Below are positions 38,522-47,573 of a stretch of 48,691 bases of DNA, piece after piece. Source of the stretch: Dehalococcoidia bacterium (lineage in GTDB: Bacteria > Chloroflexota > Dehalococcoidia > Lucifugimonadales > Lucifugimonadaceae). Under the pieces are notes generated by a model. The model searched no databases. It saw only the letters and a list, made by a program, of their open reading frames with translations, and was not told the DNA's origin. The first letter of the stretch is position 1; every line of letters begins with the position of its first letter. The position numbers and the translations under genes were made by a program. Where the stretch lies: positions 1 to 48,691 of the forward strand of contig JAPKCH010000011.1 in the NCBI GenBank assembly GCA_026421185.1, written 5' to 3'.

Positions 38522-39514
38522 TTGGCGATAGATAGTCAGACCAGAGTGCCAGAAACATTATCAGTGGACGTCGCGTCCGTACAAAAACTTTCGATCAAGA
38601 TTCGTGAGTCGATCCAGCGAGTAATCGTTGGCAAATCAGAAACAATCGATATTGCAGTTCTGGCTCTTTTGTGCCGGGGACACGTACTTCTAGAAGACGT
38701 GCCAGGTACGGGTAAAACGACGTTGGCGAAGGCATTGGCGGCTTCTCTTGATTGCGATTTCGGTCGTATACAGTTCACACCTGATCTGGTTCCTGGCGAT
38801 GTTCTTGGAGTGAACTTTTACAATGCATCTAAGGGCGAATTTGAGTTTAGACCAGGTCCTGTGTTTTCACAGATCCTACTTGCTGACGAAATAAACCGAG
38901 CAACGCCACGCACGCAGTCGGCATTGCTCGAAGCGATGCAAGAGCGTCAGGCTTCTATCGACGGAGTCACAATTGCTCTGCCTGAGCCGTTCATGGTTAT
39001 GGCAACGCTTAACCCTGTTGAGATGGAAGGCACGTTCCCACTGCCTGAAGCGCAGCTTGACCGATTTATGGTCCGTGCTTCGATTGGATACCCAGATCGT
39101 GATGAAGAGTCAGCGATGTTGGATCGGTTTCGTGCAGGCGAAAACCCCGATGCTATTAAACCGACGTCTACAGCTGCTGATTTAATTAATGCTCGTGCCA
39201 TCGTCGACAAAGTGACTGTGAACGATACCGTTCGTGACTATTTGCTGGATATCGTCGCAGCGACGAGGGTAAGTTCAAGTTTGAGACTTGGAGCCAGTCC
39301 ACGTGCTTCGCTCGCTCTGCAGCATGCTGCGCAGGGTTGGGCGGCAATGAATGGCCGATCTTACGTTCTGCCAGACGATGTGAAATACCTTGCCGTACCA
39401 GTATTGGCTCACCGATTGCTAGCTGAAACAACAACCCAGCTTCGTGGGCAGGCGACCGTTCAAATTATTACCGAAATCGTCAATACGACTCCTGTCCCAA
39501 TAGAACGGGAATAA
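38522..39514 (+). CDS. MoxR-family AAA ATPase
   Basis: I start at TTG 38522, 5 nt after GGAGA, giving 330 residues; the frame also contains ATG 38492 without a ribosome site. Walker A VPGTGKTTLA is at about 60-69, Walker B is in ILLADEINRATP, and the MoxR sensor region MATLNPVEMEGTFPLPEAQLDRF is intact. MoxR ATPases act as chaperones for assembling or activating partner proteins. Its TAA is immediately followed by the ATG of the DUF58 gene, so they are coupled. Confidence 0.9.
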   Translation: MAIDSQTRVPETLSVDVASVQKLSIKIRESIQRVIVGKSETIDIAVLALLCRGHVLLEDVPGTGKTTLAKALAASLDCDFGRIQFTPDLVPGDVLGVNFYNASKGEFEFRPGPVFSQILLADEINRATPRTQSALLEAMQERQASIDGVTIALPEPFMVMATLNPVEMEGTFPLPEAQLDRFMVRASIGYPDRDEESAMLDRFRAGENPDAIKPTSTAADLINARAIVDKVTVNDTVRDYLLDIVAATRVSSSLRLGASPRASLALQHAAQGWAAMNGRSYVLPDDVKYLAVPVLAHRLLAETTTQLRGQATVQIITEIVNTTPVPIERE

Positions 39515-40906
39515 ATGAACATGTACGGGAACTGGATGGAGAGGGGGCTTGAAGCCCGCTCTCGTATTCCAGCGCTAAAAGCATCACGATCAACTTCGCT
39601 CAATCCGGTGGGTGAATTATTCGTTCTACTGCTTATTGTGGTGGTGATAGTTGGCGCCGTTTCACACGAACCACTCATCAGTGCAGTTGGAGCGTTGGCG
39701 TTTGTTGTGGCTATCGTATCCCGCGTTTGGGCGGCGCTTTCACTTGAAGAAATAACCATCGACAGATCAATATCGATTGATCATGCATTTCAAGATGATG
39801 AGATAGAAGTTACGTTCACCATCGAAAATCGTAAGCCTCTGCCCGTTGCTTGGTTAGAAATCAACGAATACGTTCCGCGAGGACTTTTGATCGATGGTCA
39901 GAAGGCGGTTGAGCAGGCCTACCTTGGTGGGGCTGAAATTAAAGTATCAACGTCTCTCGGCGGATATGAGCGAGTGAAGATAAAGAAGAAGTTGACAGCG
40001 TTGTCTCGTGGTTCGTATCGGTTAGGTAAAACTCGACTCAGAAGCGGTGATTTGTTCGGTCTTTATCCATCTGAAGCAACGTTAAGTCACACGCCGTGGT
40101 CGCTATATGTGTACCCAACGATTAAAGCGATTCCTGGCTTCTCATTGCCGGCACGTCGACCGATAGGTGACTCGATATCACGTGATCGTCTGTGGGACGA
40201 TCCTTCTCGACCAGCCGGCGTACGGGAATATCGTCCCGGGGATCCGATTAAGAGCATCGATTGGAAAACAACTGCTCGGCGTGGCGATATGTTCGTTCGG
40301 CAATTCGATACTAGTGTGTCGGAGCACACAGTTATTTTCGCTGAATCAGTGACTACCGACGTGCCATGGGAGGGTTACCGATCGGACGTTCTCGAAGCAA
40401 CGATGACAGCAGCTGCTTCCATTGCGAATCATGCGTTGGATCTTGGTTACAACGTTGGACTTGTTGTCAACGGCGTCAGTTCCATGAGCGCATCCCATGC
40501 AGTTGTGCCGCCGGGTACCGGTGCATCCCATCTAACCGCGTTGCTTGAGTCTTTGGCGATGGTTCACCCTATTGGTGTTCGCAGCCTTGATGAGTTGGCT
40601 CGCAGCCGTCGAGGCGTAATTCCTCCCGGAGCCACGATCATTCAGATCGGTGGGATTTACAATCCACAAACGATGGCGTATTTACTCGGTTTGAAGCGCA
40701 CAGGGTATCCAGTAATCATCGTTCACACAGGGCGAGAAGAGCCGCCTGATTATCCTCATTTTGAAGTTCGCGACGGACGTGGAATGTTCCTCGAAGAACG
40801 TCCTTCGAGCGATCCGGCAGGTTTTAGACGACCGCCTTCAACGGGCGGCAATTGGGAAGATCTTCCGGTGGATGAGGCAACCTCAGAACGAAGTGTCAGA
40901 CGATGA
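39515..40906 (+). CDS. DUF58 membrane protein
   Basis: Two N-terminal transmembrane segments (about 33-50 and 55-75) are followed by a beta-rich domain and the DUF58 core with REYRPGD at 237-243 and IDWK at 248-251. The later region to about 400 resembles a von Willebrand A-like fold, as in other DUF58 proteins, although a clear MIDAS Asp-x-Ser is not evident. Proline-rich C-terminal tail. It is the usual partner of MoxR, and its stop overlaps the next start (ATGA). Confidence 0.88.
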   Translation: MNMYGNWMERGLEARSRIPALKASRSTSLNPVGELFVLLLIVVVIVGAVSHEPLISAVGALAFVVAIVSRVWAALSLEEITIDRSISIDHAFQDDEIEVTFTIENRKPLPVAWLEINEYVPRGLLIDGQKAVEQAYLGGAEIKVSTSLGGYERVKIKKKLTALSRGSYRLGKTRLRSGDLFGLYPSEATLSHTPWSLYVYPTIKAIPGFSLPARRPIGDSISRDRLWDDPSRPAGVREYRPGDPIKSIDWKTTARRGDMFVRQFDTSVSEHTVIFAESVTTDVPWEGYRSDVLEATMTAAASIANHALDLGYNVGLVVNGVSSMSASHAVVPPGTGASHLTALLESLAMVHPIGVRSLDELARSRRGVIPPGATIIQIGGIYNPQTMAYLLGLKRTGYPVIIVHTGREEPPDYPHFEVRDGRGMFLEERPSSDPAGFRRPPSTGGNWEDLPVDEATSERSVRR

Positions 40907-42318
40907 AGAATTACACAGTAATCTCCCACGCCGCTTTGGTTGTAGTTGAGAGCATTTGGTGGTTCTCATTATTGGCAGTTTTTGGCGGAATTATGGGACT
41001 CGGGGGAGCTCCAATACCATGGCCTTCGATCGTGGTTTTATTTGGTGTCGGAGTCATTTCATCTTGGTTGTTTGGTGGGATGAAAGGCAGTGCATCTAAG
41101 CTTGCTATTTATCAGGCGGCGTTGGCGGTAGTTGCTATCTACCTAACTCTTGCGACAGCTACTCTGACCGATTCTTGGTCATTCAAAATCGGCTGGCCAA
41201 TCGATACGTTCGGCGGCACGTATGGCGCGCAAGGTGTCGCCGACGTTCTAATTGGCGTGATAGCCGTAGCTTGGATCTGGTTCAGAACTCAGGGAATTAT
41301 CGCTGAAGGCGGTATATCTCGGAGATTGAGTCGGGCATTCAAGATAGGAACGGCGTTCATCGCCTTTGGTCTGCTAATTGAAATGTCGGTGATCCGTTCT
41401 GATATTGGAATTGAGCCATTGCTTTTCCCGTTCTTCGGGGCTGCGCTGATAGGCATGGCAGCTTCACGACTACCTCAGTCCGGCGATTCTAGTCAGGCTT
41501 CTTGGCCGTTAGTGATCGGAATATCTGTTGCAGGGCTTCTAGGAATTGGTGTTGTCGGCGGAATGCTTACCGGCCGTTACGGAGATGCTGGCGTTCGCGG
41601 TTTGGTTAACGTTTGGGCAGGATTTATCGATACCTTGTTGTGGGTACTTCGATATCCGATCGAGTGGGTTATGACTGCGCTGTGGAACGTTATCCTATGG
41701 TTGAAGGAAAGATTCGCGCCTGAACAACAACAGATAGACCAAGAGGCACCTGGTCAGCTTTCCGCAGAGATGGCTAATCCGGCGTTACAACGAGCAGAAA
41801 CTGCTTCAGATTTCGCTATTGAGGCACTTCGATGGCCGCTTTCAATACTGCTAATAATCGTGTTGTTCGTTGTTATGACATTTGCGTTCCGTAGGTTTTC
41901 AAATCGCCTTGGTGAAAAAGATGACAGTGATCGCGAATCGATTCGTGGTGACGCGGATGCTAAGGCCGACATGATGAAGCTTCTGACGAGCTTGATTCCT
42001 CAATGGATGCGGGGCGGAAAACGTTCGATATGGAAATGGCCTGAGGGCGAACATGGCGTCGCCGAGACATTCTTACTGTATTTCGACACGCTGACTCACG
42101 CGATAAAGCGTGGGATGATCTTTGATCCGAACTTGACCCCGAACGAGCGAGTAATAGCGTTGACCTTGTTCTTACCCGGTGCGCCAGTCGATATCGTCAC
42201 GACACGATTTAATGCCGCCTGCTACGGGATGGAACCTACGGATTTAGCTGAGATCGAGCGATTAAGAATTGCGATCGAAGCAGTTGCGAAGAAACCCAAG
42301 CCGAGCGACGAGGGTTAG
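40903..42318 (+). CDS. Membrane protein with C-terminal DUF4129-like domain
   Basis: The first 250 residues contain about seven hydrophobic segments. After a polar loop, another transmembrane segment (about 308-325) precedes a soluble C-terminal region (about 390-470) with the DUF4129 look: FDTLTHAIKRGM, then TPNERVIAL and FNAACYG. In related operons this protein is often a transglutaminase-like membrane protein fused or adjacent. No transglutaminase Cys-His-Asp triad is visible here. It completes a three-gene MoxR unit and converges with pyruvate kinase, 22 bp apart. Confidence 0.78.
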   Translation: MKNYTVISHAALVVVESIWWFSLLAVFGGIMGLGGAPIPWPSIVVLFGVGVISSWLFGGMKGSASKLAIYQAALAVVAIYLTLATATLTDSWSFKIGWPIDTFGGTYGAQGVADVLIGVIAVAWIWFRTQGIIAEGGISRRLSRAFKIGTAFIAFGLLIEMSVIRSDIGIEPLLFPFFGAALIGMAASRLPQSGDSSQASWPLVIGISVAGLLGIGVVGGMLTGRYGDAGVRGLVNVWAGFIDTLLWVLRYPIEWVMTALWNVILWLKERFAPEQQQIDQEAPGQLSAEMANPALQRAETASDFAIEALRWPLSILLIIVLFVVMTFAFRRFSNRLGEKDDSDRESIRGDADAKADMMKLLTSLIPQWMRGGKRSIWKWPEGEHGVAETFLLYFDTLTHAIKRGMIFDPNLTPNERVIALTLFLPGAPVDIVTTRFNAACYGMEPTDLAEIERLRIAIEAVAKKPKPSDEG

Positions 42319-42340
42319 TTCAGGGCATTGATGAAGCAGA

Positions 42341-43831
42341 TTAGCTGTGGCTGACTGGCTCAGGAAGGGTGATGACTCGGAGCAGGTTTGTTGTTCCGGG
42401 AACTCCAATTGGCAAGCCGACTACTGCGACGATTACATCACCGTCTTTGGCTATTTTCGTATCCAGCGCTAGGTCTGACGCTGCCGTGAACATGTCTTGA
42501 ATGTTCTTGTAGTTCGCGACAACGACAGGGATTACTCCCCAGCGGAGAGCGAGTTTTGCCCCGGCACCTATATCGGGAGTTAGAGCCAGTAATGGTGTTG
42601 AAGGTCGATACGCCGCAACGTGAGCGGCGGTGCTACCTGAAGTCGTGAAAGCAACTATAGCTTTCGCGTTCAATCCTGCTGCGACCACTGCTGCACTATC
42701 GGCTATTGCGTCGTCGGCGGCTAAACCGCCTTTGGACGCAGCATCACGCCTTCGATCGGCCAGTTTAGGATATTCGAGATAGCGTTCGGCGCGTTTGGCA
42801 ATTTTAGTCATCGCCTGAACTGCCTTGACCGGGAACTTACCTACCGAGGTTTCTGCCGAAAGCATGATAGCGTCGGTTCCATCTCGAACCGCGTTATAAA
42901 CGTCTGTTACTTCAGCACGTGTTGGAGATGGTGATTCGATCATCGATTCCATCATTTGGGTAGCAGTGATAACCGGTTTGCCGATTTCATTTGCCATGCG
43001 AATGATTTGTTTCTGGACAGACGGAACCCGTTCAAATGGAAGCTCGACACCTAGATCGCCTCGGGCAACCATTACGGCGTCGGATTCAACCAATATTTCG
43101 GCGAGATTGTCGACAGCTTGCTGGATTTCTATTTTTGCTACGAGCTGTGGTGTTTTGCCCGCATTGACGAGATTTTCACGAACCCGCGCAACATCACCAG
43201 CGTCCCTAACGTACGAGAGGCCAACAAAATCGATGTCTGAAGATGCCACGAAATCAAGAGCATCTTCTGTTTCTGGAGTGAAATAGTCGACGGTGGTCGT
43301 GTTTCCGGGAGCTGTGACAGCTTTGTTCGGCTTTATTACACCGCCCATTGTGACTCGGCAGTGAATCTCTTCTTCGTTGATTTCCTTGACACGAAGCTCA
43401 ACTGAGCCTTCATCGATTAATATTAACGAACCAATTTTTATGTCGCTGTGAAGCCCGAGAGGCCAAACATTAGCTCGTTCTACAGTGCCTTCGATTGGTT
43501 CGCGTTGAAGAACGAAGTGCTGGCCAGTTAAAAGTGATATTTCCGACTGAGTCATTTTTCCGACACGGTACTTTGGCCCGGGGAGGTCGGCTAGGATTCC
43601 TACTGCGACGCCCATTTCTTCAGCCGCTTTGCGTAGCACGGCGACGTAGGCGTGATGGTCGGTTGGACTACCGTGACTGAGATTTAGCCTGCCGACAGAC
43701 ATCCCTGCACGTATCAATCGTTTTATCCGAGGAAGCGTGCCTGTCGCAGGTCCGATTGTGCAAACGATACGAGTGCGGGCGCGACTTTTTAGGAACGGTG
43801 GGAGCAAATAAGAACTATCAGTATCGGCCAA
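42341..43831 (-). CDS. pyk: Pyruvate kinase
   Basis: Converts PEP and ADP to pyruvate and ATP. Motifs (counted from the longer TTG 43843 frame): RTRIVCTIGPAT at 23-34, RLNLSHG at 52-58, the KIEIQQAVDNL catalytic Lys/Glu region, MVARGDLGVELP, and PVITATQMMESM. The C-terminal allosteric domain is present. I prefer TTG 43831, 6 nt after GGAG (496 residues), over the TTG at 43843 that overlaps the site. Together with malic enzyme it supplies pyruvate. Confidence 0.95.
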   Translation of the reverse strand: MADTDSSYLLPPFLKSRARTRIVCTIGPATGTLPRIKRLIRAGMSVGRLNLSHGSPTDHHAYVAVLRKAAEEMGVAVGILADLPGPKYRVGKMTQSEISLLTGQHFVLQREPIEGTVERANVWPLGLHSDIKIGSLILIDEGSVELRVKEINEEEIHCRVTMGGVIKPNKAVTAPGNTTTVDYFTPETEDALDFVASSDIDFVGLSYVRDAGDVARVRENLVNAGKTPQLVAKIEIQQAVDNLAEILVESDAVMVARGDLGVELPFERVPSVQKQIIRMANEIGKPVITATQMMESMIESPSPTRAEVTDVYNAVRDGTDAIMLSAETSVGKFPVKAVQAMTKIAKRAERYLEYPKLADRRRDAASKGGLAADDAIADSAAVVAAGLNAKAIVAFTTSGSTAAHVAAYRPSTPLLALTPDIGAGAKLALRWGVIPVVVANYKNIQDMFTAASDLALDTKIAKDGDVIVAVVGLPIGVPGTTNLLRVITLPEPVSHS

Positions 43832-43948
43832 TCGAATCTCCAAATATGTGCGTTGTCAGATGTAGTTCGACAAAAAACTCTATTACGAGCATACACATTT
43901 ACTATGGCAGGTTGGTTCATTTTTGGTCTCAGGATTGCCTATGCGTAT

Positions 43949-43976
43949 TTGACACGGAAACTGACAGGACTAACAT
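43949..43976 (+). promoter_or_regulatory. Candidate promoter for the zinc-ribbon/recombinase-like pair
   Basis: TTGACA at 43949-43954 is a perfect -35 box. TAACAT at 43971-43976 follows at 16 bp. A start near 43984 would leave about 47 nt before the GTG at 44031. Confidence 0.5.
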
Positions 43977-44030
43977 TCAGTAAATACGGCGGCATTTTTT
44001 CCGACAATATTCTGACTTCAGGATCACTAC

Positions 44031-44732
44031 GTGACAATCGCACAATCTCTTCTTTCTCTACAAGACACGGATCAGGTACTAGCACTACGACGTCGCGAAT
44101 ACAGGGAGATTGACACAGAGCTTAGCTCTGAGGGTGGGCTACCTGAACTCCGAGAATCTTTCGAAAAAACAAAAATTCGTAAGCTTGAATCCAAGGTTGA
44201 GAGTGCACGACTTGAATCCGACCTAGCGATGTTGAAAAATGAAGTCGGAGAGCTTGAAACGAGGCTCTACAGTGGTTCCATAACTAACGTTCGAGAGTTG
44301 ACCGCGATTGAAACCGAGCATTCGTTAGTGCGACGAAATCTTGCTCAGATTGAAGAGTCGATTGCTCCAGCTGAAGTTGCAGCAGAGCATGCTCGACAGC
44401 AACTCGAAGATCTAACTCAAGAATTGTCCGACCGAGAGAAGTCTTGGGATACTCGGCAACTCGAACTTCGACACGAAAAAGCTAAACGCGGCACTGCGTT
44501 CAACGAATTGCTTGAAATTCGGAACGTTGAAGCTTCTCAAATTCCAGATGAAGACCTTGCCCGTTACACACGATTATTTCGATCAAACCGTGGCATCGCA
44601 GTTGTAAAAGTCGATCGAGGCGTATGCGGCGGTTGTGCCGTTCGACTTCCAGTCGGTGAACTAACCCGACTACGTGCGGCTGACGGACCTATCCCCTGCA
44701 GCTGTGGCAGGGCACTCCTGACAGAGCAATAA
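44031..44732 (+). CDS. Coiled-coil protein with C4-type zinc ribbon
   Basis: Residues about 15-165 form a long charged helical hairpin (coiled coil), followed by a zinc ribbon with C199-G-G-C202 and C223-S-C225, the arrangement of the CT398/FlgZ-like C4 zinc-ribbon family. The second knuckle is one residue shorter than the usual C-x2-C. Such proteins are thought to act in RNA or DNA-related complexes, but the role is open. GTG start. Its TAA is directly followed by the TTG of the recombinase-like gene. Confidence 0.8.
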   Translation: MTIAQSLLSLQDTDQVLALRRREYREIDTELSSEGGLPELRESFEKTKIRKLESKVESARLESDLAMLKNEVGELETRLYSGSITNVRELTAIETEHSLVRRNLAQIEESIAPAEVAAEHARQQLEDLTQELSDREKSWDTRQLELRHEKAKRGTAFNELLEIRNVEASQIPDEDLARYTRLFRSNRGIAVVKVDRGVCGGCAVRLPVGELTRLRAADGPIPCSCGRALLTEQ

Positions 44733-46172
44733 TTGCGAGCAGTCGGATTCCATAGCGAACCGGCCCAAATTACGAACGCGTCCCTGAATTACGAAAACGT
44801 AAGTCGGAGTGATGGGGATGTTTTTGATTCCGGTGATCGGATTCATCCACGGGCAGAAATCGAACTTTACTGTCAGCGTAATTCTCATACCTTAGATAAT
44901 TGGTTTGAGCCTGAGTTAGATGAATCTGCTAACGATTTCGACGCTCGTCATGATCGTTATCGCCAAATGATAGCTTCGTTTACAGGTGCAAACGCACGTT
45001 TGGCTTTGGTAGTCGTTCCAGATGCTTCGCACATTGCTGAAGATATCGAAACCTTGGTCGTGCGCCTACTTGAACTAGATCGCCTCGGTACCGAGATTCG
45101 ATGTACTGATCCAAATCGTCCTGATGCATTGCAAAGCGGCGAAGAGCTGCTTGGATTGGGTGGTAGATCGCCTCAGCGTCAGGCGAGAATACGTGATGCT
45201 ATTGTCGCCAAAGCTTCACGTGGAGAAGTTCTTGGGCGCACACCGTTCGGGTATGAAGCGGGTCTCGATGGCCTGCTGAAGCCAGTGCCCGTCGAAGCCG
45301 AAGTCGTACGCGAGATTTTCAAGACTTATGCTGGCCCATGGCACGCCGAGGATTCAAAACCTTTTGGTGGACCTGGGTTACGTTCAATAGCGCGTTTACT
45401 AAACGATCGTGGGCTGCGGACTCGTACAGGTCGTCCGTGGTCGGCTCTTGCTGTTTCAGGGATTCTCAAAAATCGAACTTATCTGGGTACGTATACGCGA
45501 TACGGAGTACGAATCGCCGGTAGCCATGAGCCATTAGTCGAGCGAGAAATATATAACAGGGCAGAAGGTGTAACGAAAAGCCGAAAGCCTATCCGCCGGC
45601 GTCCCACAGAACCGCCTTACCTACTCGGCGGGATTGCTCGCTGCGATCTTTGTGGTCGAGGTCTATCGGGACTCACACGCCGTCGTACGTGGACGCGAGT
45701 CGATGGAACCTCAACTTCCAAGTCCTACCGTTACTACGAATGTCCCTCTCGTGACGCTCGTGCTGAACGGACTGTAGGAGTTTCTCGTCACTCGTCTTGG
45801 CATGCCGATCAACTGGAAAAAACCGTTCTGACGGAAGTTCAAGGTTGGGGTGTTCGGATAAAGAAGAAACTACGACCGGTTGTTGGCGACACTGCTGAAG
45901 AAGAAATCGCTGATGCAGAGCGTGAATTCAATCGATCGGTGCGAGCCGTGGCATCGGCTTACGGAACATTGAATGATCTCGCCGGACCTCTTAAGAGACT
46001 CGAAGACGCGCGGACTGGTACAGCGTCGGATGATGTCGTTCAGATTGACGTAAAAAAACTGCTGGAAGAACTGCAAAGTTCAGATATTTCATTGGCAAAG
46101 GCTGCAGCGTCAGCGCTTCTCGAACGTGTGATCACTGGCGAAGAGCAAGTCGAAGTAATTCCACGCTTCTAG
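44733..46172 (+). CDS. Serine-recombinase homologue without catalytic residues
   Basis: The architecture is that of a large serine recombinase: resolvase-like N-terminus (about 1-150), recombinase domain (GRTPFGYEAG at about 169-178 to 270), zinc ribbon (CDLCGRGL near 304-311) and C-terminal helices. The N-terminus aligns as MRAVGFHSEP where active enzymes have Y-x-R-x-S, so the catalytic Ser becomes Pro and the Arg Ser. The later D-R-L-x-R helix reads D-A-S-H-I. The ribbon also lacks a clear fourth Cys. It may bind DNA but is unlikely to cut it. TTG start, zero gap to the preceding gene. Confidence 0.78.
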   Translation: MRAVGFHSEPAQITNASLNYENVSRSDGDVFDSGDRIHPRAEIELYCQRNSHTLDNWFEPELDESANDFDARHDRYRQMIASFTGANARLALVVVPDASHIAEDIETLVVRLLELDRLGTEIRCTDPNRPDALQSGEELLGLGGRSPQRQARIRDAIVAKASRGEVLGRTPFGYEAGLDGLLKPVPVEAEVVREIFKTYAGPWHAEDSKPFGGPGLRSIARLLNDRGLRTRTGRPWSALAVSGILKNRTYLGTYTRYGVRIAGSHEPLVEREIYNRAEGVTKSRKPIRRRPTEPPYLLGGIARCDLCGRGLSGLTRRRTWTRVDGTSTSKSYRYYECPSRDARAERTVGVSRHSSWHADQLEKTVLTEVQGWGVRIKKKLRPVVGDTAEEEIADAEREFNRSVRAVASAYGTLNDLAGPLKRLEDARTGTASDDVVQIDVKKLLEELQSSDISLAKAAASALLERVITGEEQVEVIPRF

Positions 46173-46212
46173 TATCGTTGCCAATTCGGAATAGACAAAC
46201 GCCAGTTGCTAA

Positions 46213-46353
46213 GTTGGTACGGTCACGTTTGTGATGAACACTCAAGAAGAACTTCAGGAAGCATTTTCCGACCACCACACTGGCAAGCTTGGTGTGATTC
46301 CGCCTGACGTTATGCCGCATACATCGCCTGATTATGAAGCGCCGGGCGTCTAG
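46213..46353 (+). pseudogene. Gene-end remnant resembling the C-terminus of pirin
   Basis: After a stop codon at 46210-46212 the frame reads VGTVTFVMNTQEELQEAF, then SDHHTGKLG and on to a stop at 46351. This closely resembles the pirin C-terminal pattern (G-P-F-V-M-N-T ... E-E-I ... D-Y ... G-x-F/L-G). An ATG at 46234 would give a 39-residue peptide, but it has no ribosome site. The remainder of a pirin gene is absent, so a deletion remnant is most likely. Confidence 0.5.
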
Positions 46354-46382
46354 CTTTCACTGAGTGATGTTAGAAACCGATG

Positions 46383-46416
46383 AAAACGCCATCAGCAATA
46401 ATTCTCAGGGCGTTTT
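46383..46416 (+). terminator. Possible terminator before the hydrolase gene
   Basis: AAAACGCC at 46383-46390 pairs with GGCGTTTT at 46409-46416 across an 18-nt loop. The T-run is part of the stem, so strength is uncertain. Confidence 0.4.
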
Positions 46417-46503
46417 GTGTTATTCCCGGTTTCCAGCTCGCTCGGGTAGAGTGGCGTCCAACGAGATTTGACGTAATCTATACCCACTGGAGAACACAGA
46501 CAC

Positions 46504-47346
46504 ATGCCACTTCTGCTGAACGGATTTACTGATCACACGATCAACACTGGCGAAATCGAAATCGGTTATTCGGCTGGTCCTGACAACGGGCCGACTCTGC
46601 TTCTTTTGCATGGCGTTACGAGTCGGCGTGATGGTTTCTTGAGAGTGATCGACGGACTGGTCAACGACTACCGTGTGATCACGATGGATCAGCGCGGACA
46701 CGGCTTTTCCGGTCACGCATCTGGGGCGTACGAACGTGAAGATCACGCACGAGATATTCGCTACGTTATGGAAAACGTTTGCAAGGAACCGACCATCGTT
46801 TGGGGTCACTCGATGGGTGGTGGAAATACAGTTGCAATGGCCAACAATCCGCCATCAAATCTGAAGGCTGTCGTGCTCGAAGACCCCGCAGTATTTGGTC
46901 GAGTTCGTCCAGAGGGCGCGAATAACAGTCCAACCATGAACGGGTTCCAACTGCACCTGAGTTTCATTGAGGCTGGAATGTCGGTCGATCAGATGACCCC
47001 TAAGTTGCAGGAAGCGACTCCGAACCAGCCAGAGTATTTCGCGGCGTGGAAGGCTGAGTGCCTGCTTCAGATGGATGTCGACATTCTTCGCGGAGTGGTC
47101 GCTGGAACGTATCGAGGCTTTGATGATCCGGCTGAGATGCTGGCGAATATTCAAGTGCCGGTGATCCTACTTCAAGCTGATCCAGATACTGGCGGAATTC
47201 TGCCTGATGACTATCTAACAGGAATTCTTCCAGACAACGACTCGTTCACGTCGCAGAAGATCGTTGGTACTGGTCACAATATCAATCGTGAGCACCCTGA
47301 GGAGATTCTGCCAGTAGTACTGCCGTGGTTGGAGAAGCACGCGTAA
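46504..47346 (+). CDS. Alpha/beta hydrolase
   Basis: The 280-residue protein shows a full catalytic triad: nucleophile S103 in GHSMGG, acid D226 in LLQADPDTG and H258 in GTGHNI. The oxyanion segment LLLLHGVTS is at 32-40 and DQRGHGFS at 62-69. The substrate is not predictable; it could be an esterase, lactonase or C-C hydrolase. ATG with a GGAGAA site upstream. It is a single gene between a remnant and rnpB. Confidence 0.85.
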   Translation: MPLLLNGFTDHTINTGEIEIGYSAGPDNGPTLLLLHGVTSRRDGFLRVIDGLVNDYRVITMDQRGHGFSGHASGAYEREDHARDIRYVMENVCKEPTIVWGHSMGGGNTVAMANNPPSNLKAVVLEDPAVFGRVRPEGANNSPTMNGFQLHLSFIEAGMSVDQMTPKLQEATPNQPEYFAAWKAECLLQMDVDILRGVVAGTYRGFDDPAEMLANIQVPVILLQADPDTGGILPDDYLTGILPDNDSFTSQKIVGTGHNINREHPEEILPVVLPWLEKHA

Positions 47347-47400
47347 GTCTGGCTGTATGTCAGCTCGTGGATTGACCTTGGCACCAATCCAAACGCCACA

Positions 47401-47533
47401 CTGTCATTCTGAACTTAACTCAGAATCAGTAGACACAGCGGATATGTCGTTTGACTCAGCGTTGACCTTTCTTGCCATGTTCAACGGATTCCTGTGTGTC
47501 GAACGTGATACTGAATCAAGTACAGCATGACAC
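47401..47533. repeat. Inverted-repeat element upstream of rnpB
   Basis: The left end 47401-47428 (TGTCATTCTGAACTTAACTC core) and the right end 47505-47533 are inverted copies with about 21 of 28 matching bases. An inner CGTTGA/TCAACG pair (near 47459-47486) adds to a long imperfect hairpin of about 133 bp. No open frame is inside. It resembles the GTCATTCTGA-type intergenic palindromes of many genomes, in degraded form. Confidence 0.6.
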
Positions 47534-47573
47534 TTAACGCCCGCTCGACGAACGAAACCTAGTACCCTTGAAT

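Noticed and set aside
44733-46172. A prophage or integrative element around the recombinase-like gene
   Set aside because: The catalytic residues are absent, neighbours are housekeeping genes, and no attachment repeats, phage genes or tRNA are seen.
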